Shown here in pieces: positions 1 to 6,862 of a stretch of DNA of 21,292 bases. Both the position numbers and the translations under genes were made by a program. Numbering within the stretch: position 1 is the stretch's first letter; each line of letters starts with the position of its first letter. The notes under the pieces were generated by a model. The model had not been told where the DNA came from, ran no database searches, and was given only the letters and a program-made list of their open reading frames with translations. The DNA is from an uncultured Bacteroidales bacterium (lineage in GTDB: Bacteria > Bacteroidota > Bacteroidia > Bacteroidales > WCHB1-69), in the NCBI GenBank assembly GCA_937892025.1, contig CALAVA010000191.1, forward strand, positions 1 to 21,292, in the 5' to 3' direction.

Positions 1-1082
1 AAGAAATAGAGCTTGGTTATAAGCATGTTTATACACCAAGTTTAGCAAATGTAGAATTATATAAAACAAGTGGACATTGGGATCATTATAAGGAAGATAT
101 GTTCACAGTTGAAGTAGAAGATGGAACTTATGCTATAAAACCAATGAATTGTCCTGGGGCTATACTTGTTTATAAAAATTCACTTCATTCATATAAAGAT
201 TTACCTCTTCGTATTGCTGAGTTTGGTACTGTTTATCGTTACGAACAAAGTGGAGAATTGCATGGATTAACACGTGTTAGAGGTTTTACTCAAGATGATG
301 CACATATTTTCTGTACGTCAGAACAATTAGAAGAAGAATTTTGTAAAGTTATTGATATTGTGCTGTATATATTTAAAACGCTTGATTTTAAGGAATATAT
401 AGCCCAAATATCTTTGCGTGACCCTAATAATAAAGAAAAATATATTGGGACGGACGAAAATTGGCGTAAAGCAGAAAATGCTATCATCAAAGCGGCTAAA
501 GAACGTAATCTTAACACTGTCGTAGAAATAGGGGAAGCCGCTTTTTATGGTCCTAAATTGGATTTTATGGTCAAAGATGCAATTGGAAGAAAATGGCAAT
601 TAGGAACAATACAAGTCGATTATAATCTTCCAGAACGTTTTGGCTTAGAGTATATTGGTAGCGACAATGAAAAACATCGTCCAATTATGATTCATAGGGC
701 ACCATTTGGCTCGATGGAACGTTTTGTCGCTGTTTTGATAGAACACACTGGAGGAAATTTCCCCTTGTGGCTTACTCCTGAACAAGCCGTTATATTGCCT
801 ATTAGTGAAAAATATCATGACTATGCTAAACATGTTGAAAATCTCTTAAACGAAAAAGACGTACGAGTTTCTATTGATGAAAGAGGAGAAAAAACAGGCA
901 AAAAAATTAGAGATGCTGAAATGCGAAAAGTTCCTTATATGCTTATTGTTGGTGAAAAAGAACAAAACGACAACACCGTTTCTGTTCGCCAACATGGACA
1001 AGTGGATTTGGGAACAATGTCTATAGATGATTTTGCTAATTTTATTGCACAAAATGTCAATAAATCATTAAAGAAAAACTAA
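1..1082 (+). CDS. thrS: threonine--tRNA ligase (ThrRS), 5'-truncated by window edge
   Basis: This cytoplasmic class II aminoacyl-tRNA synthetase charges tRNA-Thr with threonine using ATP. Only the catalytic core and the anticodon-binding domain are visible. The reading frame is open from base 3, before the first ATG at 99, and encodes ThrRS sequence there (SGHWDHYKEDM), so the gene starts outside the window. The expected zinc ligands are present: Cys in MNCPGA, His in DDAHIF and His in IHRAPFGSMERF. Motif 2 (YRYEQSGELHGLTRVRGF) and the C-terminal anticodon-binding domain (from about EQAVILPISEKY to DFANFIAQN) are intact. A strong terminator follows at once, so the gene ends its own transcript here. 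The family assignment is firm. Confidence 0.97.
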   Translation, partial: EIELGYKHVYTPSLANVELYKTSGHWDHYKEDMFTVEVEDGTYAIKPMNCPGAILVYKNSLHSYKDLPLRIAEFGTVYRYEQSGELHGLTRVRGFTQDDAHIFCTSEQLEEEFCKVIDIVLYIFKTLDFKEYIAQISLRDPNNKEKYIGTDENWRKAENAIIKAAKERNLNTVVEIGEAAFYGPKLDFMVKDAIGRKWQLGTIQVDYNLPERFGLEYIGSDNEKHRPIMIHRAPFGSMERFVAVLIEHTGGNFPLWLTPEQAVILPISEKYHDYAKHVENLLNEKDVRVSIDERGEKTGKKIRDAEMRKVPYMLIVGEKEQNDNTVSVRQHGQVDLGTMSIDDFANFIAQNVNKSLKKN

Positions 1083-1101
1083 AAATAATTGATTTCGTGT
1101 T

Positions 1102-1134
1102 AAAAAAGGTAGTGAATATTCGCTACCTTTTTTT
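1102..1134 (+). terminator. intrinsic terminator of thrS
   Basis: A near-perfect inverted repeat, GGTAGTGAAT/ATTCGCTACC with one G-T pair, is preceded by a run of A and followed by seven T. It starts 20 bases after the thrS stop codon. The A and T runs also pair with each other, so it could work in both directions. Confidence 0.92.
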
Positions 1135-1341
1135 ATGGACACTTTTTTACAAACGAAATGTATGTTTTTGTTACATACAATACACAAAATCTGAATATAG
1201 ATTTCATACAAATTCTAAAATAGTCAGTCAGAAATCGTTAGAGAAAAAATGCATTTTTTTATAACTTGGGGACTTAGTCTATATTGAATCTATAATTGCT
1301 GAAAAATCCGCTGAAAACATCTCTTTTTTATGATTTTTTGC

Positions 1342-1349
1342 TATCTTTG
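1342..1349 (+). promoter_or_regulatory. Bacteroidota-type -7 box upstream of the dehydrogenase gene
   Basis: TATCTTTG followed by C matches the Bacteroidota sigma-ABfr -7 consensus TAnnTTTG. No good TTTG -33 box lies at the expected distance, so the promoter is only partly supported. The predicted start of transcription is near 1356. Confidence 0.55.
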
Positions 1350-1407
1350 CATTCATATTTTTAGTTTTTTGAGTTAGCATATTCAAACATGTGAGGAATA
1401 GGTCAAT

Positions 1408-1433
1408 TGGACAAGTGTTTGCTAATTTTATTG
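1408..1433 (+). repeat. short, in-frame partial copy of the thrS 3' end
   Basis: These 26 bases equal two thrS segments joined together. Bases 1408-1417 match 995-1004 exactly, and 1418-1433 match 1032-1047 exactly, so 27 thrS bases (9 codons) are skipped. In the matching frame the copy reads GQV-FANFI followed by a Val codon and TAA. The upstream codons (VRNRSI) weakly resemble the thrS VSVRQH. It looks like a fossil of a duplicated thrS end, although chance similarity in AT-rich DNA is possible. Confidence 0.55.
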
Positions 1434-1488
1434 TTTAACAATCAAACTGCAAGGGTGCTTGCAAAATTTAAGATTAAAGAAAAAAGAT

Positions 1489-2442
1489 ATGAAAATTGTT
1501 GCAGTAGAACCGATTGGTATTAGTGTAGATTTGGCACAAGAATTGGAAAAGAAATTTAAAATTTTGGGACATGATTTTGTTTTTTATGCCGATAGAAAAG
1601 AAGATGAACCTACTTTGATAGAAAGAATGCGTGAGGCAGATATCGTTATTGTTTCTAATATTAAGTTATCTAGTAATGTTTTAAGTCATTGTACGCATTT
1701 ACAAATGTTATCCGTAGCCTTTACAGGGATAGACCATATAGACGTGGCATATTGTAAAGAACATCAGATAACTATTTGTAATGCTTCTGGTTATGCTACT
1801 ATGGCCGTCAGTGAATTAGCGATTGGTTTGATGTTAGATATTTATAGACATATCACTTTGTTGGATTCGGAAATCAGACAGGGTGGCTCACGAGGTGCTT
1901 GTTTGGGGCGGCAGTTGTATGGAAAAACAGTAGGCATAGTTGGAACGGGAGCAATTGGTTGTAAAACAGCAGAGTTGCTATTATCTTTTGGTTGTAAAGT
2001 GGTGGCTTGGAGTCGGACACAAAAACAAGAGTTAATAGACAAGGGGGTTCAATATCTTGATTTGGAAACATTAATGGCGGTGTCGGACATTATTTCCGTA
2101 CATGTACCATTGACGGAAGAAACCTATCATCTTATAAATGCCTCTAAATTGGCTTTATGTAAACCTTCTGCTATCCTTGTCAATACGGCACGAGGAAATG
2201 TTGTGGACAATGAGGCTTTGGCAATGGCTTTGAAACAAGAAAAATTGGCGGGTGCAGGTTTGGATGTTTTTGAAATGGAACCACCCTTGCCAAAAGACTA
2301 TCCTTTGTTTAATGCTCCGCATTGTGTATTGGTGCCACATGTCGGATATGCAACAGAAGAGGCCTTTGCCCAGCGTATAAATATTGTCTTAGAAAATATT
2401 TATGCCTACCTTTCAGGAAAAGTTATCAACAAATGTTTGTAG
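1489..2442 (+). CDS. D-2-hydroxyacid dehydrogenase, NAD-dependent
   Basis: This cytoplasmic oxidoreductase of 317 residues is a D-isomer-specific 2-hydroxyacid dehydrogenase, the family of D-lactate, glycerate and 3-phosphoglycerate dehydrogenases. The substrate-binding N-terminal part is followed by the NAD Rossmann fold with V-G152-T-G154-A-I-G157. The catalytic residues are Arg235 (NTARGN), Glu264 (FEMEPP) and His284 (VPHVGYAT). An upstream TTG at 1459 is in frame, but homology begins at MKIVAVEP, so I chose the ATG at 1489, which follows an A-rich leader. The C-terminal ACT-type domain of long SerA proteins is absent. The gene stands alone between the thrS terminator and the dcw promoter. 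The true substrate cannot be read from the sequence; glycerate/hydroxypyruvate or phosphoglycerate are candidates. Confidence 0.88.
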   Translation: MKIVAVEPIGISVDLAQELEKKFKILGHDFVFYADRKEDEPTLIERMREADIVIVSNIKLSSNVLSHCTHLQMLSVAFTGIDHIDVAYCKEHQITICNASGYATMAVSELAIGLMLDIYRHITLLDSEIRQGGSRGACLGRQLYGKTVGIVGTGAIGCKTAELLLSFGCKVVAWSRTQKQELIDKGVQYLDLETLMAVSDIISVHVPLTEETYHLINASKLALCKPSAILVNTARGNVVDNEALAMALKQEKLAGAGLDVFEMEPPLPKDYPLFNAPHCVLVPHVGYATEEAFAQRINIVLENIYAYLSGKVINKCL

Positions 2443-2549
2443 AAAAATATAACATTTAAAATCTTAATATACATATTGTTAGCAGTATTATTTAACAAAA
2501 TTAACAGCATGAATTTTAGTTTGATTGTTAATAAGTATATTTGTGTTTT

Positions 2550-2582
2550 TCTGGTTTTATCAGTAAATATATTATATCTTTG
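2550..2582 (+). promoter_or_regulatory. probable dcw operon promoter
   Basis: TATCTTTG followed by C at 2575-2582 fits the Bacteroidota -7 consensus, with an imperfect -33 element (TCTGG, 2550-2554) about 20 bases upstream. Transcription would start near 2589, giving a leader of about 215 bases that contains the MraZ boxes. A second -7-like box (TATATTTG, 2536-2543) lies upstream without a well-placed -33 element. Confidence 0.6.
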
Positions 2583-2745
2583 CAAATACAAAATTCTATC
2601 TTAAAATACAATGAATTGAATGTTTCTTTCTTGTTGATTTTGAGAAAGATTTGTCATAAAAAGTTCTTTTTTTTCATATTCTATTTTAGGTAATTTGAGC
2701 AGGATTTATTAGGTGGTTTGGTCTTGCTTATTTTTACAAATGTGT

Positions 2746-2771
2746 TGGGGGAAAAATGGGATTTTTTGGGA
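2746..2771 (+). promoter_or_regulatory. MraZ operator: three TGGG boxes
   Basis: TGGGG (2746-2750), TGGGA (2757-2761) and TGGGA (2767-2771) repeat every 11 and 10 bases, so they sit on one face of the helix, 35 bases before the mraZ start codon. MraZ is known in E. coli and other bacteria to bind direct TGGGN repeats with 5-base spacers ahead of its own gene, which this layout copies. Autoregulation of the operon by MraZ is therefore likely. Confidence 0.8.
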
Positions 2772-2805
2772 TTTTTTAATGTTTAGAAATAGTAAGGGAT
2801 AAAAA

Positions 2806-3273
2806 ATGGCATTTAAAGGGCTGATAAAATTGGACGACAGAGGCAGATTTCAGTTGCCGACAGACATCTTTCGTGAGTTAGATGAGCGTGCACATGGGCG
2901 TTATGTTGTCAATAGAAGTACTGATAAATGCGTAACATTATATCCCGGAGAAGTTTGGGATATTGTTCGGGCAAAGTTGGATAAAATAAATGTTTTTGAC
3001 CCCAAAAAGAGGGCTTTGGTGCGTTATTTTGTCGGCAGTGCCACAGAGATTTTTTTAGACGGCAAAAACCGTTTGTTAATACCGAAAGACTTGAAAGAAT
3101 ACGCTTGTTTTGAAAAAGAAATTTTGGCTGTTCGTCTCAATCCTTTTGTTGAATTGTGGAATCCAATTTTGTATGATAAACAAATGGAAGAAACGCTTAA
3201 ATGTAATCCTGAAGACGTTTCAATGATAGCAAATGAAATTTTTGGAGATGGAAGCGAATTCAATATATCATAA
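2806..3273 (+). CDS. mraZ: MraZ, transcriptional regulator of the dcw cluster
   Basis: MraZ is a DNA-binding protein with two SpoVT/AbrB-like domains that forms a ring-shaped oligomer and controls its own operon. Here it has 155 residues, the usual length. The first domain starts at GLIKLDDRGRFQLP, and the second carries the related signature FLDGKNRLLIPKDLKEY. The start codon is set by the homology and by an A-rich leader (GGATAAAAA). It is the first gene of the dcw operon and sits 35 bases after a row of MraZ boxes. Its 3' end overlaps rsmH, which suggests translational coupling. Confidence 0.93.
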   Translation: MAFKGLIKLDDRGRFQLPTDIFRELDERAHGRYVVNRSTDKCVTLYPGEVWDIVRAKLDKINVFDPKKRALVRYFVGSATEIFLDGKNRLLIPKDLKEYACFEKEILAVRLNPFVELWNPILYDKQMEETLKCNPEDVSMIANEIFGDGSEFNIS

Positions 3274-4168
3274 TGCCGTATTGTTGAAAGAAAGCGTAGA
3301 AGGGTTGGCTATCAAACCAGAAGGAACTTATGTGGATGTTACTTTTGGGGCGGGCGGACATGCTCGGGCTATCTTGAATATGTTGAATGAAAATGGACGA
3401 TTGTTTGCTTTTGATCAAGATGAAGAAAGTTTGCAAAATACTATAAAAGACAATCGTTTTACCTTGATAAATGCAAACTTTAAATATATGAAAAACCATT
3501 TGAATGCCAATGGAATTAGGCAAGTTGATGGTATTTTGGCAGATTTGGGTGTGTCTTCTCATCAGTTTGATGCTCAACATCGTGGATTCTCCATTCGTTT
3601 TGATTGTTCATTGGATATGAGAATGGATACACGCAAGCATTTAACTGCAAAAGATATTTTAAATACTTATTCAGAAACGGAATTGAGGAGAATATTCTAT
3701 GATTATGGAGAAATTCATAATGCCAATAAATTGTCCGCTTTGATTGTTGCCGAAAGGAAACAACAACCATTTGATATGTCCGTAGATTTTCAGAAGAGAA
3801 TAGCCTCGTGTATTCCCACCAAACGGGAGTTTAAATATTTGGCTCAAGTTTATCAAGCCCTTAGAATAGAGGTTAATGACGAATTGAAAGCCTTGGAAAT
3901 GCTGTTGTTGCAAAGTAGAATAATGATAAGACAAGGTGGGCGTTTGGTGGTGATTTCATATCATTCGTTGGAAGATAGATTAACAAAGTTTTTTATTCGT
4001 AGTGGCAATTTTGAGGACAAAATAGAAAAAGATATATATGGCAACAATTTGAGTCCTTTTGTGGCAATCAATCGTAAAACCATCGTTCCTGCTCAAGAAG
4101 AGTTAGACAAAAATAATCGAAGTAGAAGTGCAAAACTACGAATTGCAGAAAGGAGTGCTTATGAGTAA
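3248..4168 (+). CDS. rsmH: RsmH, 16S rRNA (cytosine(1402)-N4)-methyltransferase
   Basis: RsmH (MraW) methylates N4 of C1402 in 16S rRNA in the ribosomal decoding centre, using S-adenosylmethionine. The SAM-binding motif (VDVTFGAGGHARAIL), the family block ADLGVSSHQFD...RGFS, the motif ISYHSLEDR and the C-terminal NNRSRSAKLR are all present. I chose the ATG at 3248 (MEANSIYHNAVLL), because relatives have only a few residues before the YH.xVLL block. An in-frame ATG at 3233 would add five residues. Either start overlaps mraZ. The 3' end overlaps ftsL by 8 bases. Nothing looks broken. Confidence 0.93.
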   Translation: MEANSIYHNAVLLKESVEGLAIKPEGTYVDVTFGAGGHARAILNMLNENGRLFAFDQDEESLQNTIKDNRFTLINANFKYMKNHLNANGIRQVDGILADLGVSSHQFDAQHRGFSIRFDCSLDMRMDTRKHLTAKDILNTYSETELRRIFYDYGEIHNANKLSALIVAERKQQPFDMSVDFQKRIASCIPTKREFKYLAQVYQALRIEVNDELKALEMLLLQSRIMIRQGGRLVVISYHSLEDRLTKFFIRSGNFEDKIEKDIYGNNLSPFVAINRKTIVPAQEELDKNNRSRSAKLRIAERSAYE

Positions 4169-4640
4169 TTCTTTTAGACAATCTGTATCAGATACGGAAT
4201 TAAAGGATAATATAAATCTTTCTACTTCTACTCAAAAACCTTTTGTTCAAACAAACACGAAATCTGTTCATAAACAAAAGAAAAGAGGGAAGAGAAAAAA
4301 AGGTGGATTAGGAATGTATTTTTCTTATCTTTTCAATGGAAAAATTTTGAAAATGATAAGTTCTAAAAAAAATTGGTCTTTTATTGCATTTATATTTATC
4401 TTGTTGATTTTGTTGGGTTATAATAGTTTGAGTTATAAGTCAAAACAAGTAAAAATCAATAAATTGAATGAACAAATTACTTTTCGTAAAGATGAGGTGA
4501 TGAATATGAAGGAAGAGTTTTACAATATAGATTATAATGTAGAAAAGCAATTAGAAGAAGAAGCACTTGCCGAGGGTTTTAATTTAGGTGGCTATATTCC
4601 TTTTGTGATAAAGTCTGCGGAAAATAAAAAAGAAAAATAA
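4161..4640 (+). CDS. ftsL: FtsL-like cell division protein
   Basis: This is a small bitopic membrane protein of 159 residues in the usual ftsL position between rsmH and ftsI. It has a long basic cytoplasmic N-terminus (KKRGKRKKGG), one membrane segment (about WSFIAFIFILLILLGYNSL) and a periplasmic coiled-coil-like stretch with heptad character (KINKLNEQITFRKDEVMNMK). FtsL forms the FtsQLB scaffold that activates FtsW-FtsI. FtsL proteins are poorly conserved, so the call rests on position and topology. The ATG at 4161 overlaps the rsmH stop and follows GAAAGGAG. An in-frame GTG at 4128 is less likely. Confidence 0.78.
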   Translation: MSNSFRQSVSDTELKDNINLSTSTQKPFVQTNTKSVHKQKKRGKRKKGGLGMYFSYLFNGKILKMISSKKNWSFIAFIFILLILLGYNSLSYKSKQVKINKLNEQITFRKDEVMNMKEEFYNIDYNVEKQLEEEALAEGFNLGGYIPFVIKSAENKKEK

Positions 4641-4644
4641 GTTT

Positions 4645-6858
4645 ATGTTTCGGACAAAGATAAAGTTGTTGTTTTTAGGGTTATTCGCCTTGTTTTTATG
4701 TGCTTCTATAAGAATGATTTACATAAAGGCTACCTTTGGTAAATATTACAAAGGAGAAGGGATTCCCAAAGACAGCACGGTTATTGTTAAAAATAGAGCT
4801 TTTTCTTTGGAAAAATTTCAAGAACAAGGTCGCCGTGGCAATATATGCTCCGATGATGAAACGATATTGGTTGCCAATATTTACATTTATGATTTGTATT
4901 GGTATCCATCCAAAATTTCACAGGTAGATTCTTCGCTTTTTATGGCTAAAGTGGATAGTTTGATAGATATTTTTTGTCAAATTACACCCGAAAAACCACG
5001 GTCGTTTTATGAACGGAACATAAAAAAGGCTTATCCAAAATATCGAGAAGCGTATAATATTGCTCAAACAAAAATAAAAAGCAATGACAAAAACGTAAGA
5101 GCGGAAGGCTTGAAAGAAAAAGCACAACTTGAAAAACAGAAAGTGCTGATTCGTGTTTCTGGATTGAATAACAACAAAAAATGGGTAAAACAAAAGCATA
5201 TAGACGCTATAGATGAACTTTTTGCACAATGGAGTGATTCTAAAAGTGCGTTTAAGGGTGGTTGTCAAAAAGACAAGCGTTTTGTCAGAAGGCAATTGTC
5301 AGGAGGGTTTCCGATATCGGTTTTAGGAATGTTTGATATTAAACCCGATAAATATGGTGTTGATGAGATGGTGTTTCGTAAAGGCTTGGAAGGTTTTTAT
5401 GATGAGGAACTTTCTGGAGAAATTATTCCGAAACAGATTTTAAAAGTAAATAACAATACCATACGTTTACGAAAAAATAGGCATATAGACCCACAAGATG
5501 GAAAGAATGTAGTAACAACAATAAATAGTGATATACAACGTATAGCAAAATCTGCTTTGGAAAGACAATTGTATTTGTTGGGAGCCAAATTTGGTGCTGT
5601 TATTGTCATGGAAGTAAAAACGGGAGAAATAAAGGCTATTTCTAATTTAGACTTAAAAAATGGCAGATATGTTGAAAAAAGCGAACATACAATGGCAGAA
5701 AAATATGAACCCGGTTCTACCTTTAAGATGATTTCTTTGATAGCCGCTTTAGAAACAGGCAAAATAGACACGGGAGATGTTGTCCATTGTGAAAAAGGGG
5801 ATTTCTCTTTAGCAAGAGCGTTTGAAATATCTGATAACGAAGGTCTTTTTGAGGCGGTTAAACGCTCTTATGGAGATTTGAATACTTTTGGGTTTGCTTT
5901 AAAGACAATGGGGCTGACTTTGGATTTGAATGTGGAAATAAGCAATGCTCAAAAGCCGACTCTAAAAACACGAACTTCTTCTTTGGCAGACTTTAAAAAC
6001 ATTACTCATGGTTATAGTATAAATGTTCCTCCATTATATATGTTGGCTTATTATAATGCCGTTGCCAATGATGGTGTTTATGTTAGACCTCGTTTGGTAA
6101 AAAAGATAGTGAACCCGAATTTGGATAAGCATAATGTTGAAATAATGGAGCCAGAGATAGTAAAAGACAGGATATGTTCATATCAAACGGTAAAAAAAGT
6201 GCAAAAGTGTTTGGAAGGTGTTGTTACTCATGGTACAGCACGTAGGATTCGGGACGAACTTTATTTAGCCAGTTTGCGAGATACTACCTTGCACGAGCCT
6301 ATTTCCCCTTTGATTGCAGGAAAAACGGGAACAGCCTTTCAAAACATAGGAGGGAAGTATGTGAACACCAAAAACTCTTCGTTTATAGGCTATTTTCCTG
6401 CTGATGCTCCAAAATATACTTGTTATGTTTTGATATCTGGTTCAACAATAGATGCAGGAGCGGCAGCGGCTCCTATTTGTAAAGAAATTGCAGAAAAACT
6501 GATGGCACATCTTAATGAGTTTGCTCAAAACAATCAAAATAATGTATCCCAAAAATATCCAAGTTGTGCCTTGGCCTATGGGCAAGATTTGGCTTGTTTT
6601 TATCAAGGCTTGGGAATAAAAACACCTCATTTAAAAGACGATGCCTTTATTTCAACAACTGTAGGAACAGCCAATAATATATCGTCAAAGCCGTTTGAAT
6701 TTCCCCGAAAAGGAATGCCTTCTTTTAAGGGTTGCAATGTGCGAGATGTTGTGTTTTTGTTGGAACAAAAGGGATATAAAACCATTGTACGGGGTGTAGG
6801 AAAAGTGGAGCGTGTAGAATATGAAAAAAAAACTGCTTATGTGTATTTAAAGAATTGA
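4645..6858 (+). CDS. ftsI: FtsI/PBP3-type septal peptidoglycan transpeptidase (class B PBP)
   Basis: FtsI crosslinks peptidoglycan strands at the division septum, working with FtsW. At 737 residues it has the length expected for Bacteroidota. It has one N-terminal membrane anchor (residues 6-26), the dimerisation domain beginning at RRGNICSDDE, and a transpeptidase domain with all three motifs: S358-T-F-K361 (active-site Ser358), S396-D-N398 and K560-T-G562. The C-terminus is a degenerate PASTA domain (GMPSFKGCNVRDVVFLLEQ). The SxN motif reads SDN here where FtsI usually has SSN. The gene starts 4 bases after ftsL and ends 4 bases before murE. Confidence 0.95.
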   Translation: MFRTKIKLLFLGLFALFLCASIRMIYIKATFGKYYKGEGIPKDSTVIVKNRAFSLEKFQEQGRRGNICSDDETILVANIYIYDLYWYPSKISQVDSSLFMAKVDSLIDIFCQITPEKPRSFYERNIKKAYPKYREAYNIAQTKIKSNDKNVRAEGLKEKAQLEKQKVLIRVSGLNNNKKWVKQKHIDAIDELFAQWSDSKSAFKGGCQKDKRFVRRQLSGGFPISVLGMFDIKPDKYGVDEMVFRKGLEGFYDEELSGEIIPKQILKVNNNTIRLRKNRHIDPQDGKNVVTTINSDIQRIAKSALERQLYLLGAKFGAVIVMEVKTGEIKAISNLDLKNGRYVEKSEHTMAEKYEPGSTFKMISLIAALETGKIDTGDVVHCEKGDFSLARAFEISDNEGLFEAVKRSYGDLNTFGFALKTMGLTLDLNVEISNAQKPTLKTRTSSLADFKNITHGYSINVPPLYMLAYYNAVANDGVYVRPRLVKKIVNPNLDKHNVEIMEPEIVKDRICSYQTVKKVQKCLEGVVTHGTARRIRDELYLASLRDTTLHEPISPLIAGKTGTAFQNIGGKYVNTKNSSFIGYFPADAPKYTCYVLISGSTIDAGAAAAPICKEIAEKLMAHLNEFAQNNQNNVSQKYPSCALAYGQDLACFYQGLGIKTPHLKDDAFISTTVGTANNISSKPFEFPRKGMPSFKGCNVRDVVFLLEQKGYKTIVRGVGKVERVEYEKKTAYVYLKN

Positions 6859-6862
6859 AAAT

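Larger units (their letters stand above)
1135..1488 (+). other. intergenic region: leader of the dehydrogenase gene
   Basis: This stretch of about 350 bases has no convincing gene. It holds a 7-bp hairpin at 1159-1179 (TGTATGT/ACATACA), a promoter -7 box at 1342-1349, an imperfect two-part stem at 1374-1425, a 6-bp hairpin at 1448-1463 (TGCAAG/CTTGCA, loop GGTG) and a short block copied from the thrS 3' end at 1408-1433. A transcript starting near 1356 would have a leader of about 130 bases carrying the last two hairpins. I do not recognise a named riboswitch here. Confidence 0.5.
2443..2805 (+). other. intergenic region upstream of the dcw operon
   Basis: This stretch of 363 bases has no gene. 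It holds two nested inverted repeats built on TTAACA (TTGTTA 2476-2481 with TAACAA 2493-2498; ATTAACA 2500-2506 with TGTTAAT 2526-2532), two TAnnTTTG boxes (2536-2543 and 2575-2582) and the MraZ boxes at 2746-2771. No clear terminator follows the dehydrogenase gene. Confidence 0.6.

Noticed and set aside
1459..1488. Upstream TTG start that would add 10 residues to the dehydrogenase
   Set aside because: It lies inside a hairpin, the added residues match no family member, and a good ATG with an A-rich leader follows at 1489.
3233..3247. ATG at 3233 as the rsmH start
   Set aside because: Possible, but it adds five residues with no family support and lengthens the overlap with mraZ; 3248 was preferred.
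4128..4160. GTG at 4128 as the ftsL start
   Set aside because: It would overlap rsmH deeply, while the ATG at 4161 follows GAAAGGAG and overlaps the stop in the usual coupled way.
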